From Branchiostoma floridae (lineage: Eukaryota > Chordata > Leptocardii > Amphioxiformes > Branchiostomatidae), in NCBI RefSeq assembly GCF_000003815.2, contig NC_049982.1, forward strand, positions 22,370,986 through 22,401,813: DNA of 30,828 bases, given 5' to 3'. Below are positions 1-11,700 of this stretch, piece after piece. The notes beneath the pieces were generated by a model that saw only the letters and a list, made by a program, of their open reading frames with translations, was not told where the DNA came from and did no database searches. The position numbers were made by a program, and so were the translations under genes. Each line of letters starts with the position of its first letter. Positions within the stretch are counted from its first letter, which is position 1.

Positions 1-1152
1 TCAGTAATGAAGGATACTTCGGTACTTTATGCCGTCCATTATTACAAATTGAGGGGACGTGCGTTTCCAGGTAGCACACCGAGGAACAGAGGGTTGAGTA
101 CGACCAGCAATTCAAGTCCTCCAATATCGTAGAAGAAAAAGATGTAGCGTTAGAGAGTTTATGAAACACCTTTGGATGGGGACAGCACATACTCTCCAAG
201 CAGAGGTTGAGTCGCGTAGATATAGTAGCGCCGGTGTAAATTTTCCGACAACTACTATATCCACGCGACATACATGTTGCACTGTTGTATACAAACATGT
301 TGCTCTGGATATTGTTACACTCTCACTGTAACGGTAATAAGACTTACCTTGTCTGATATCCATCAATCCGATCTACGTAACAAAAAATAGTCACCCCACT
401 CACGTTACGCAAGATCAAGCAAGTAAACATCGTAACGTTTTATTCCTTTGCCATCTGTGAGCCATTCCGTTTATAAAGGATCGATATCGATGTGTCTATA
501 GTCTTCGTTAACTTCGTGCGAACATATGGAATCACATAACTGAGGCGGAGTCAGTAAATGTCTTATGGGGAGAGCGAATTATATTAGGTGTAAGCCTAGC
601 GGCGTCCGGGGGAATGCTACCCCGGGAAACTTTTGAAACCTTGACTCTCTGAAACACTACCTCACGCAGTTTGAGGGGGAAAGTTTGCTGGCAGACTAAG
701 TTACGTTTAATAGCCTTTCTAGTAGTAATTCACATGGTTTTAGCTTTAAAGAGGGTTTACATGTATGGGGGGTGGGGGTGGTCTTGGTAATGCTTAACGT
801 TGTTTTTAGGAGGTGCGGCTTAACAGTAAATTCAGGAGGCCCGGTAACGCTTAACGGTAAATTCTGATAAATTGGCGTGCATTCCTATTCGTACAACGCT
901 AGATTAGTGTATCCCAATGGGTAAAAATAGGAGAAATAACAGGGACAATGGCCGCTGGCTCCATGACATAGTACTTCCCTGGGGCCCGGGCTGTGTTCCC
1001 GCCACAGATGCTGGTCCGCCTAAATACCGGAAAACATATGAAAGCACAGGAAAGAAGGAAGAAGGAAGAAATCTACTGAAATACAGTATGTTTTGAGGAG
1101 TTAACATTGCAGGTTGCCCTATTTTGGCACAGAATAGCAAGTGTACAATAGT
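1..1152. other. No gene recognised; intergenic
   Basis: I see no conserved protein domain, RNA gene or credible exon here on either strand. Open frames are short and of random-looking composition. The only structure is a loose two-copy repeat around 811-870, where a CGCTTAACGGTAAATTCTG-like phrase occurs twice with changes. Confidence 0.6.
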
Positions 1153-1511
1153 AGCGGGTTCCGCACTGGTGTTCAAGTGCTGAAGAATTTTCAGCACTGG
1201 TTTTTCAGTGCCCAACGGCCTTATTCCAGTGCTGAAGCTCCGAGTGCTGAACTGCCATCAGCACTCGGTTACCAGTGCTGAACTCGAGGTGAAGCGGCGG
1301 CGAGCCAGTTCAGAGGTCATTCAGCACTGGTTACGCAGTGCTGAAACCACCGTCAACACTGGATATAACGTTATGTGCTGACATATGAATTAAAAAAGCG
1401 GGTTCGGCACTGGTGTTCCAGTGCTGAATAAATGGGTCAAATTGGCCTCAGCACTGGGCGCTCAGTGCTGAAGAAAGTTCAGCTGAACGGCCTTGTTCCA
1501 GTGCTGAAGCC
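1153..1511. repeat. Array of short hairpins built on GCACTGG / CCAGTGC
   Basis: The motif TCAGCACTGG and its reverse complement CCAGTGCTGA alternate at least six times, with 3-6 base loops, so most of the stretch can fold into consecutive hairpins. At a larger scale it is a direct duplication: the block starting GCGGGTTCCGCACTGG at 1153 recurs at 1397, and each copy ends in a phrase like ACGGCCTTGTTCCAGTGCTG. No coding potential is seen. It could be the remains of a transposon end or a structured satellite. Confidence 0.75.
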
Positions 1512-1562
1512 CAATCAGTCTATTTTTTTTACAAACAAGAAGCAGTTAGGGGTAGACAATTA

Positions 1563-1605
1563 TCACCAATCTTGGGCGCACGGGGGAGAGACCCAAGATT
1601 GGTGA
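1563..1605. repeat. Perfect 14-bp inverted repeat with 15-base loop
   Basis: TCACCAATCTTGGG at 1563-1576 is exactly complementary to 1592-1605. The loop is G-rich. It is isolated from the hairpin array just upstream and has no recognised role; it could be a very short transposon remnant. Confidence 0.7.
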
Positions 1606-1729
1606 CTTTAGAAGCATTTTTGTGTATCCGTGCCGTTTGTCGTCTCAGAAATATGAAAAAATATCCAAGATTCATTACCATTATATGTGTATATATACGC
1701 GCCCATTCTCCGTGAAATACCGCGATGTG

Positions 1730-1730
<1 letters not shown>

Positions 1731-1764
<34 letters not shown>
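1731..1764. repeat. (TA)n microsatellite
   Basis: An uninterrupted TA run lies just inside the left outer inverted repeat of the element. Confidence 0.95.
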
Positions 1765-1767
<3 letters not shown>

Positions 1768-1938
1768 TATACAGTGGAAGCCTCTTAACCCTATTCAGAC
1801 CGGGCTTTTTTGGTCATCCCTGGACGGGGGGGGGGGCTTTTGAGGCCCTCCACTTCAAAGTCCTATAACTCTAACACGACGTGCCACCAAATTTTTAGGA
1901 CATGATGTCGACATAATATCTGATAAGTATTTGACGTT

Positions 1939-2378
1939 TGACGTCACGCTGACGTAAGATGACGTACTTATGACGTCATCAATTTGATAATATTGGCCCG
2001 ACCCATGAAAAAAGGGTATTCTCATAAAACTTCAAGTTATGCTACAAAAATGTAACAACAAGTGCAGATAACAGAATAATAATTTTTATTACGACTTGCG
2101 TTGCCAATAGCAACATCAATGAACATAAAATGACGTCATGCACATCCAAGATACGAGTTGGGCTCCGCCATATTATATCCACCACCTTGAATTTTTTAAA
2201 ATACTTTTTTTTTGCAACAAATAATCGCAAAGGGCAATGGAAATAGACCAAATTCATTCCTTTAGATGGTTTTTGATGAAAAAATACCAGGTAGTTACAA
2301 ATTTTAAGGGATAATTAGCTTGTTATTCTTTATCTGGCCATACGGTACGCCATCTTGGATTTTGGGCTGATGACGTCA
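1939..2378. promoter_or_regulatory. Four perfect TGACGTCA (CRE-type) palindromes
   Basis: TGACGTCA occurs at 1939-1946, 1971-1978, 2131-2138 and 2371-2378, with further ACGT half sites between 1932 and 1966. This octamer is the consensus for CREB/ATF bZIP factors. The sites lie inside a transposon-like element and no nearby gene start is seen, so they may be repeat-internal motifs rather than a working enhancer. Confidence 0.3.
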
Positions 2379-2849
2379 TCAAATTAGCATAATTTATGCA
2401 TGTATGATTATGAAAGATATGCTAAATAATATAAGATTTTATTTATGTAACTAAATAGCAGTAATATAGCAAATAAATGTGAAAAATACATTGTTTTGGC
2501 AAAACTGCCTGTCAACAAACGGTTACCATGGCAACAAGGAAAAATCGAAAATTTGTCAAACTTCGTAAAATTGTTGCCGACAATATTTTAGGAAAACTCA
2601 CCAAATTTGGTGGCTCTAGCGTAAGCCGTTCTGGCGTTATAGGACAACAAAGTTGCCGCGGGCCTCACCCCCCCCCCGGTCTGAATAAGGTTAATTGCAC
2701 ACCCAATTTGCCAGCGAATTCCGTGCAATTATCCTGCGTGTGCGATAATGCGAAGTTCCCCGATTGGACCGCATCGCCACGGGATTTGGTGATTCTGTGC
2801 AATTGACCAAAGTGTGCGTTTATCCGACGTGCAATTAACTGGCTTCCAC

Positions 2850-2942
2850 TATATATGATTATATATATACAATGTGTATATATATATATATAATTGACCG
2901 AAGTCAATATGCATATATATGTATATATATGTATATATATAT
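2850..2942. repeat. TA / TATATG simple repeat
   Basis: Two TA-rich runs (about 2865-2892 and 2911-2942) are separated by a short unique segment (AATTGACCGAAGTC). They mirror the TA run at the left end of the element. Confidence 0.9.
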
Positions 2943-2984
2943 TGAATTGCAACACATCGCGGAATTTCACGGAGAATGGGCGCG

Positions 2985-5136
2985 TGGTTGGGAGGGGTTT
3001 CCATAATACTGCCAGGAAGAAAAGGTGGGTTCGCACGTACGTATATTTTTAAGTGTGAATGATTTCCGCATGAAATTCTGTCAATACGCAGCCGTACTTC
3101 CAACATTTGCAATTTTTAGAATAGATTAAATTATACTTCACGCACATCTCATGCATGAATTACGTACGACTTCAGCAAATCCATTCCTCGTGAGGTGCGT
3201 GTGATTTGCACATGAAGTGCGCAACACAATTTTCCTTGTGGCGAATAGCTGCGTATGAGTTACGGACGCACACAACGTCTACCGACCGCATGCCTGACGC
3301 ACCTGGCGCTACTTGCATTCCTTTTGTTTGCGACCATTGCCAATTGACGGTGCACACTCCAGTTCTCCGAGGTAGTGCGCGACAAAAAAGTGACGAAAGG
3401 CTTCCGAGGGTCTATGTTTCAGTTGGCATTTCTCATTATTTACTGCGAAATGACATTATAATATAAACGCTAACATGGCTGAAAAGCGTAGGAAATGGTG
3501 TGTTTTGGATGCAAATTGTTTTTCGGTCCGACTTTCATTTCCGGATACTCATACGTCTTCAATGTAAACAGGCCGGTGATCTAGGTTAACCTCTGAAGCG
3601 CTGTGTTAAGCCAAGTTGCAATGCCGCGCGTCTTTGATGATTAAAAAAAGTGTAGTATTAGAATTTTCTTTATAATTGGCTGGATTACTTGACTTGACTT
3701 CACTTGACTATTCAAATCCATATTTAGCTGACAATATTATGTTGTCAGCTATTCTTCCAGTGGTCCACATAAAATACATTAATCCTTTTTCTGGCAATAT
3801 CAGTCGTGCTTGCCGGAAATATCCTCTTCATCTGTTTTATCCAATGCGAAAATGCCAGATTTTGTGCATTTTTGATATGAATATAATGTTTTTTCCCTAT
3901 ACTTTTTCACAATTAGAGAAGTTGAAGGATCGGAACTCAGTTGGTCTTATAGCTGAAGGTATATCCTCTCACCCCATATAAAGTTATTTTGCTTCAGGAT
4001 AATTCCCTGGAAGAGATGGTCGCTAGACTTGAGAGTGTGCCGCCTCCATTTAAAGCCCCAAATAAACTGGGGTGTGCCCCCTTGAGCATTTTGTGTCAGA
4101 GAAACATTTTTTGTAGTACGTATACTTTTGCTTTTGTTTACGAGCATTGCCAATTGAGCATTTTGTGTCATAGGAACACTTTGTACCACGTATACCTTTG
4201 TTTAAGGGCAATGAAAGTAGAACATTGACGAGCAAACAGTGAAGAGTTTTCTTTTTCATAGCTGTTAAAAATTCCCTTTTGATCCCAACTGATTTCGTGT
4301 TATGGTCATGGTGATACCTCTTGGTGTGGGTTTCCGGAATCGATAGAATGGGCTAGTCACCCCTTTCAGGGGCCCCACTTACGTCTAGCTAGTGGGAGAC
4401 CTGAGTGCTGAATGGCTTTGTCCTCCAAAATTGGCTGTAATACTTATGTATTTCTTTAAATTTTTTATGTAATTTATCTGTAGTTGAATGTAGTAGTGTA
4501 ATTCTTTCATGTCAAATACAAATGTATAAAGATAAATAACAAATATTGGGATGAATCAAATGTAATTAATTGTCTACACAGCCCAAACTGTGACACTGTT
4601 GGATTTTAGTGTAAAATGAAATGGTGCTAGTCGTCTGTAAGGATAATCTGAGAATCATCAGTAAATAAAGATTTATATAAGTTGCTCGTTTCTTTTGAAT
4701 TCATCTTGTCTGCAATTTTAAGCCAGTCATATACTACAAGATATATTCCTTTCTTTTATGTATCAATTGCAAATCAATGTTATAGTCATTGTTCTTCTTC
4801 TCAACATCATGTGGCGGGTTCTACTGCCCCAAACCACCAACCTAGTCCCACATGGCCTGCAGTCCCTGCTGGGAATTCCCATAGGGGATTCCATTGAATG
4901 ACACCAGGACACCCATATGCATGTATGCATGACCAGGCTTTCTATAACATATAGGAGTGTGAAACACAAAACAAATAACTAAATCAGTCAGAAAAATCCA
5001 GAAAACTTAGTATACTGGAAAATGTATACTGTAACACATTAAGTTTATTTGTATATGGACCAACTTTACAAACTGTTGAGTTGATTACTAATTAAACATT
5101 GTATTCTCCCTACAGTGGGTAGGTTCATTATTAAGG
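2985..5136. other. Intergenic; no gene recognised
   Basis: No convincing exon, domain or RNA gene is seen. The only notable structure is a two-copy tandem repeat at 4083-4213. AATAAA occurs near 4663, but nothing identifies an upstream transcript. Confidence 0.5.
4083..4213. repeat. Two-copy tandem repeat, about 60-70 bp
   Basis: TTGAGCATTTTGTGTCA begins copies at 4083 and 4154. Both continue through a similar ACGTATAC and TTTGTTTA tract, and the second is shorter. A related phrase (TTTGTTTGCGACCATTGCCA) lies near 3325. Confidence 0.65.
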
Positions 5137-5980
5137 GCAGAACTGGGAAGACACCCTCTTAAACTGGAAGCGTCTCTTAACGCAATTAAACACTACTTAG
5201 TATATAAGAGTCCGATAGAACGTGCCAGCTGATAGTCTATCTGCAGACGCCCTTTTGTGCCAACTTGAGCTAGACACATTAGGCACTAACTGTTGGGCGT
5301 CTGGAGTCCGCAAGACATTAGAGGAATGTGGTTTTGGCTACGTCTGGCATTCTCCCATGTCATCTGTCCTAAATCCATCACAAATTATTTCATCCATCGA
5401 CCAACGTTTAAAAGATATGTACTTTCAAACTTTCGTGGCAGAAATGCGCAGCAACAACAAATTACGAACATACAAAGTACTTAAGACTACCTACAATGAG
5501 GAGAAATACTTACAAATTGCAAACATTCGACACAGAACAGCTAAACAAAACTTCGTATTAGTTCACACAAACTCCATATTGAAAAGGGCAGACATAACCA
5601 CATTCCTCCGGAGCAAAGAATCTGCCAATATTGCAACCTAAATAAGATAGAGGATGAGTATCACTTTATTATGGACTGTTCTTTATACACCAACGAAAGA
5701 AACGTCCGCTTCGATTGCATGCATGATATGTTACCTAATTTCCGTTATATAAATAGTAAGGAAAAATTCATATTCTTGATGCAACTAGATAAATCCTGTA
5801 TTATTGATTACATCTGCCCTTATGTCTACAACTGTATTAAGAAGCGAGAGGAAGTTGAACCTGTACATACTAGCACATAGTAGTCTCTGTAGATGAAATT
5901 GTGCCTTATAGTTACGACCTGTACTTAGCTTGTTGGAGCATAAATGTACAATAAACTTAAGGTCTTTCATTCATTCACAT
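5137..5980 (+). mobile_element. 3' end of a dead non-LTR (LINE, CR1-like) retrotransposon
   Basis: The translation matches the region after the reverse-transcriptase core in CR1/L2-type elements. It has an ELGRHPL-like segment, then NCWASGVRKTLEECGFGYVW, then KLRTYKVLKTTYNEEKYL, then a zinc-knuckle-like ICQYC ... DEYHFIMDC (C-x2-C ... H-x4-C). The reading frame changes twice, near 5215 and in the AAAAGGG run near 5586, so it cannot make a protein. The last segment stops with TAG at 5878-5880. AATAAA follows at 5950-5955 and a short ATTC repeat near 5970, typical of a LINE 3' end. The catalytic core and 5' part are absent. The exact clade is a guess. Confidence 0.82.
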
Positions 5981-6300
5981 TATATCAAAATATGAATCAT
6001 GAATCATGTTTCGTGTAAGTATATAGAATATAATGATCATCGCATTATTGCTATAATTACTATGTGACTGGAGAGTAACCTCCGTCGACAGAGTATTGTG
6101 AACGGTCTATGTCTTGAGTGTTCGCACCTATAGATATCTCTATGTTCCGTTTGCCGCATTCGTATGTGGTTTGGCATGTCATCTGGACTCATTTGGCGAT
6201 GATGTTCGCTCTTAAGCTTTTTTGCTGTCATAATCGATGTAATAATCTCAGAAATCACCTCTATATTTTCGATATTGTGGAACAGGCAATGTGGTTTCCG
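5981..6300. other. No feature recognised
   Basis: AT-rich sequence follows the retrotransposon tail. No exon or repeat relationship is seen, apart from a short tandem ATGAATCATGAATCATG at 5992-6008. Confidence 0.4.
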
Positions 6301-6417
6301 GGTGTGGTAATCAGCTTATCCCCAAGCAGATAGTGTGGGTTATGTGTCGCGGTATTGGTATCCCTAAATAGATGTTTGACTCTTGAACAGTTGACGTCGT
6401 AGAGCAACTGTTTGGGG

Positions 6418-6473
6418 TATCCCCGACAATTTTGAATATGATAATTTTATCATATTCAAAATTGTCAGGGATA
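6418..6473. repeat. Near-perfect palindrome, 27-bp arms
   Basis: GACAATTTTGAATATGATAA (6425-6444) pairs exactly with 6447-6466 across a two-base loop. Pairing extends outward to 6418 and 6473 with one mismatch. Such a long, nearly unmutated palindrome indicates a recent origin or a structural role. Confidence 0.9.
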
Positions 6474-6496
6474 AATACACTAAACGTGTATTTATC
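6470..6496. repeat. Second hairpin abutting the palindrome, 11-bp perfect arms
   Basis: GATAAATACAC (6470-6480) pairs with GTGTATTTATC (6486-6496) around the loop TAAAC. It shares bases 6470-6473 with the larger palindrome, so the two cannot both be fully paired. Confidence 0.85.
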
Positions 6497-6844
6497 TACT
6501 TGCGTGCGTTTGGCGACCTAGTGTGTGTGTTATCTTTAGCTTGTGCTGATAGTTGTTTAATACTCCCCCTTGTGTTACGCTGATGTTGTGTTGGTATGTA
6601 CTGGAATTTTGTTATATATTGATAGTACATTATAACAGACGTGTGGTACCGTTGGTAATCAGCTTATCTCCAAGCAGGTGGGGTGGGTTAAGTGTTGTTT
6701 AATGCAAGAGCAGCTGTCGTATTAGGTGTGATGTAACGCCAATGTCGACGTCGGGCAACCCAACTGTTTGGGGTATCCTTGAAAAGATTCAATATTTACA
6801 TTTGCCATAAAGGCAAGGTTATGTTTTAGGCTTATACGCCTGTC

Positions 6845-7860
6845 TGACTGTTAACAGTATAACTCGAGAAGCCTTGGATGGATCCTGATGATATTTAGTA
6901 TTTGGGTAGGTTTAAAAGAAAACGAAGGTGAAGTTTGACAATGGGCCCCCTAGCGGTTTGCTAAAGTACTGCAGCGTAACTTTTTTTTTTATATCTCGTG
7001 TTCTGGACATGCTGTAGTCGTATTTTTTGTGTGGTAGATAGCCCTTGGGGCAGAAAATAAGTGCTATGAAGTTGGACCCCTTAGCGGCTTTTTTTGAACT
7101 GCAGGCGCCAATTTCCTTTCAAACTTTGGACGAGAATAACTCGAGAACATGTTGACGGATCTTCATGATTTTTGGTATGTAGATGGCCTAAGTCATAACT
7201 TACATGATGAAATATTGATTATGCAAATCAACAGCAAGCTTACATAATTAATGAATGAAGTTTATAAATCCACTGCACTCCACGATAGGACTTTCAAACT
7301 TGTCACATGTGTAGTTGAGAAAGAGAGAACTGCCAAGACTCATCAATTATACAAATGACGACCTCATTTGCACTATTAATGGAAAAATATGAACGTATTG
7401 GCGGATATGCATGATTTTTGGTATGTAGATAGACTATGTGAAAACTTACATAATGAGATACTAATAATGCAAAGTAACAGCTAAATTTTTCATAATTAAT
7501 AACAGTATTCTATCACAGCAGTTTCTTCATTGTATCTCTTGTCCCGGACGTGATATGGTGTTGCCATTTGGGTGGTAGATAGATTCAGCGTCATGACAAA
7601 GTGGGGCAAGTTACAGTTTGGATCTGCGGAGGCATTTTTGTCAAGTCATTCCAATGAGGATAACTGCAGAAAGAAACGATGGATTTTCATCTTTAATGCA
7701 TACAGGTAGCTTAGGCAATGATGATCATAATAACAAAGACTAATGATTAGATTTGGGGGCCCCTAGTATGTCATTTGCATAACGTTGACAAAAGATCTAA
7801 ATATTTCATGGAGGTATGAGGTCGTCAAACTCTAGTTGATGATTGTTTGTATGACTTTAT
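6845..7860. repeat. Dispersed repeat, longest copy in the window
   Basis: Diagnostic phrases are TTGGATGGATCCTGATGATATTT, GGGCCCCCTAGCGG, ACTGCAG, GGCAGAAAATAAG and TTTTTGGTATGTAGAT. They recur in order at about 10540-10900, 19403-19733 and 26206-26560. Within this copy a roughly 230-bp unit is repeated: GATTTTTGGTATGTAGAT near 7168 and again near 7411, each followed by an ACTTACAT...ATGCAAA stretch. No protein is encoded. Confidence 0.75.
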
Positions 7861-8640
7861 CAAATAACATATAATGTAATGAGTAACACTTTTATGTCTA
7901 CAGACATCATTCTACATTACTAACAAACCTGGTATATTTGGCGAAGGTATGCGTTCGTGGAACTCTAGTTACATTTTGCACTAGACGTGTTTATAAAATC
8001 TCTCACTGGCTGGGTTTAATGAGGGGGGCGGAAACTGTCGGGCTAGGAGAGCGTTTTTAGTCAGGCTATGGTTACTCATCATACGAAGTAGTTGAGTCAG
8101 ACAGTACCTCAGGCCGAAAGACAAGTCGTATTGAAGCTCATTGGGTGAACTACGCGAGTTCTCCAAATTACGTCGCGCCTTGTCAAACAACGTCGTCAGG
8201 CTGAAGCACGCCGTAGCTCAGTTTTGACCGGAGTAGAAAACAATTCACACGGAGTCAGAGTTGGAGAAGCGCCAAATCTTGCCCCTTGTGAGGCAAGTGG
8301 ATAGTGAGGGCAGCTGGATACTGGGGTAGACAGTGTAACGCAAACTCCACTGTATTATGTATAGGGCTGTAGCTAGTCTAGTCCTCCGTGCGCAGCCTAT
8401 ATGATAGGAGTGTGCATAACGTTATATAGTCGCCCAGGGTAGCGGTAACAGACGTCCGGGTATTCAACCATCGGCAAGAGCGTTAGATCGTCAAATGCCT
8501 TTTCTCTGAAAGCATATGGATCAAGACCTATTATTGCAACTTTCCCTGATATCTAGCCTTGGCTACATCACTATATCATTCACAGTACGGAGACAAAACA
8601 GCCTACTTGAACCCGCCGCAAGTAACTTTGGTAGCGCCGT
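7861..8640. other. No feature recognised upstream of the gene
   Basis: No homologous exon or repeat is seen on either strand. The open frames are short and lack recognisable domains. Confidence 0.4.
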
Positions 8641-8757
8641 TCTGTGTTCTATATATCCAGGTTATCATCCAACATGGCGCCCACGCGTGGCGAAGCGGTT
8701 TTCGAATGTTCTGTGAAAACGATCTATTCATTGTAACAAAGTGTACCTGGTGACACT
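8640..8757 (+). promoter_or_regulatory. Candidate promoter / 5' leader of block 1
   Basis: A TATATAT run (about 8650), an ATGGCGCC element (8674-8681, YY1-like) and the palindrome CCACGCGTGG (8681-8690) lie within 110 bp of the proposed start codon. An upstream frame of 20 codons opens at ATG 8674 and closes at TAA 8734-8736, 21 bases before the start. The transcription start is not visible; this is inference from position and motifs. Confidence 0.3.
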
Positions 8758-8781
8758 ATGGACGGGGACAGAGAGGGAGAG
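8758..8781 (+). CDS. Exon 1: start exon, MDGDREGE
   Basis: Eight codons end in phase 0 at a GTAGGT donor. The sequence around the donor (GAG then GTAGGTTAGAC) nearly repeats the end of exon 12 (GAGAAG then GTAGGTTAGAC), so this looks like a copy of the linker exon that became a start exon. Confidence 0.65.
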
Positions 8782-11700
8782 GTAGGTTAGACGATTTATG
8801 CTTTTACTGTAAACAGGATTTGGGCGGAAAAATGAATTCACACTTAATATTATGGTGACATATATTAAGCCTAAGGACTGAGACTTAGTGAGACTTCATA
8901 ATAGCACGTAATTGCACATTAAAACAGGTGCAGTGTATGGTCACCCAGCATAGCGATGTCAAATTATGATAGAGATGTCATTTAGTATGATAGATATGAT
9001 AAACTAGTTGGTTAGTCATTTCATTCAGAGATCTCTTTAAATCATATCAGATTTCTCTTGGAACAGTAAATTGACCATGTAGCATATGTGACGCAAAGGT
9101 ACTTTTGTCTGTCCTGTTACCAATTACTTAAGGTCATGTAATGTATTTTACAGACCGCAGCTCCCCTGCACTGGGCAGCTCGGAATGGTCACCCTCAAAT
9201 TGTCTCAGCTATGCTGGCCGCTGGCGTGGGTGTGAACAGCAGGGACTCTAAGGTAGTTAAATGGACTATTGTGCGGCACTGTGTGTTCTCGTATTATACA
9301 ATTTATTGTACTCTTTTTATCTTATGATGACTGTTATAATTTCTGCGAGATACTAGAAATTCATGTAGTATTTCTAATGCGGGGATCTAAATTCGTAGTA
9401 GGAGTGGAAAGGATGTTTCATGTTCAAAACAAAACCACATGTTGACAGTGCCATGAAACCAGCGTAAAGAAAACTACCGTGAGTATTTCAAGATTTGGAA
9501 TATCATTCAAGTTTTTAATGTGTCTTACAGGAAAGGACTCCTCTGCATGAGGCATCTGTCAATGGCCAGCATGAAACTGTACAAGCTCTACTGGTGGCTG
9601 GTGCAGATGTGAACTCACGAGACATAGCGGTGGGTACATGTAACTTTACACTCAATATACGAGTTGGTGTATAATGGAAGATTCCACATGGCGGCTTCTG
9701 TCAGCTTAAGGGCTCATAGTTCCTGTAGCTCAACTCTTATCAGCCACGCCTTTGAGCTCCTGGTTCCAATTAGTTGAACTTGAAGACCCCGGTTCAAGCC
9801 TGGATAGGGCATCTCGGTTGGGGCCGCATTCGACTTCCGGCAGTCCTTTAAAATGAGGGTTTCTTGTTCGAGGAGTTGCCTAAACCGGAAGGGCTAGCAA
9901 CTCCTTCCTGTAAAATATAACATGCTCCCGAAACAGCAAGGATATCATCATCTATATAAATGCAGTCCATCCTGATGACTTTCCGAACACAATCTGATGT
10001 GTTTTACAGCATATCACCCCTCTGCACGATGCAGCTACAAAGGGCCACCACGAAACTGTCCGGGCTCTACTGGTAGCTTTTGCAGACGTAAATGCAAAGG
10101 ACTTGGAGGTTGGTACATTGGCTGTTGTGGTACATATTTTTGGGGGCAATTAGGGCAGATTGTAGTGTAATACTTAATTGCAGCCATTGTTGACATTATC
10201 ATTGTTGACCAACATTTACTTTAGTCGGTCCTTTTCCCATACTGGAGTCTATCTGAAATGTTTTATAGCAAAGCACTCCCTTGCACATGGCTGCTGGAAA
10301 TGACAACCTTGAAGCCGTAAAGGCTTTACTGAAGGCCGGTGGGGATGTGAATGCACGAGACACAGAGGTAGGCAGCATGACTATATTATGCATTACGCAG
10401 TATATCTATAATTCAAGTTACATCTTATCAACTGTGGTTCAACACAGTATGAATATATATTACTATACCTCAGTAAAAGATTGAGGTTTCTTTGGCGGCT
10501 GACCTTGGTACTGAATAAGAACTTGTATTTTGTTGCTTTATCTTTACCTCCATGAAAAATGGAGGTATAGTTTTTGGCGTGTCTGTGTCTGTGTGTGTGT
10601 CTGTGTGTCTGTCTGTGTGTGTGTCCGCATATTTGTGGTCAGCATAATTTAGAACCTCTGAATGGATTGTAATGGATTGTAATGATATTTGGTATGTGGG
10701 TAGGTGTTTGGAAGACAAAGGTCAAGGTCGATTTTGAGCCCCCTGGTGTGTGACCATGGTACTGCAGCAGAACTTCGATTTTTTGTATCTTGTGACCTGA
10801 ACATGCTATGGTCTTTATTTCTTGGTGGCAGATAGCTTGTGACGTAAGGAAAAGGGAATATAGGTTTGGGCCCCCTAGCGGCTTGCTCTGGGGCCCCCTC
10901 CGTGTAAGAATGGACTCTTCCAGCACACTCCATGTAAAATTGCAAAATAGACCAGTCCAAAAATACTCCCACAAAGACTTTACATAATCACTAGTCCGAA
11001 GATGAATTAAAAAAATAAAATCCAATGCACCCCTCCGTTCAAGAATGGACTCTTCCAGATAACACCTGGCTTGCTGATTGACTGCCGAATTCCCCTCTGG
11101 ATATTGATTATTGATTGGCTTTTACTTGATTTAGTTATGATGAATATGTCCAGGTATGCATGTGCAGGCATGAGGTGAGGTCAACGACCTTGAGGTTGAG
11201 GTCGTTGACTCCTCTGGCCATTGGAAAATAACCCCCCAAATCGTCAAATATATAATTTTTAAGTTGTTCATGCCAAAAGTTTTAAATAAATAAATATCTA
11301 GAGCACCCCTCTACCAAATTTCAGGTCATTTTGTTCTAAAACGAGGGTACAGGAGTCAAAAATGTCCTATATTTTTGTCGAAAAATGCCCCCCCCCCAAA
11401 AAAAGCAAAATTAAGCACTTTGTTGTACTGTATGCCAAAATTGTTATTGAATCCACATATGAATATGTGTAGGGCACTCTTATCCCAAATTTCAGGTCAT
11501 TTGGTTGTAAAACCAGGGTACAGGAGCAAAAAAATGTCTTTTTTTTCAAAACCGTATGCTAAGACTGTAGTTGAATATATGTGAGTATATGATCAAGGCA
11601 CCTCTGTACCAAATTTCAGGTCATTCGGCTGTAGTACCAGGGTACAGGGGGTCAAAATATACATAAAAATAGCTAAAAACCTCATTTTTAAGGCAGATAT

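Larger units (their letters stand above)
1698..2984. mobile_element. Non-autonomous DNA transposon-like element with nested inverted repeats
   Basis: The outer ends are a 34-bp inverted repeat (1698-1731 and 2951-2984) with one visible mismatch. Inside the flanking TA runs, a second inverted pair starts CAGTGGAAGCC at about 1772 and is mirrored by GGCTTCCACTA near 2850. Each side is next to TA, as expected for Tc1/mariner/pogo-type insertion. Internal arms stay related for about 100-200 bp (ATTCAGACCGGG, then TCCTATAAC, then CCACCAAAT). The right arm carries an extra stretch with several GTGCAATTA motifs. No transposase frame is seen. The family assignment is inference. Confidence 0.6.
6301..6790. 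repeat. Two diverged copies of a 130-bp repeat flanking a hairpin
   Basis: Copy one (about 6308-6430) and copy two (about 6654-6780) share GTAATCAGCTTATC, CCAAGCAG and a final AACTGTTTGGGGTATCC. The double hairpin at 6418-6496 starts at the end of copy one. This suggests a decayed transposon family, which I cannot name. Confidence 0.55.

Noticed and set aside
10199-10393. Minus-strand frames opposite ankyrin exons (also at 9952-10149, 18606-18791, 19218-19412)
   Set aside because: Mirror frames of the conserved ankyrin codons; no independent domain.
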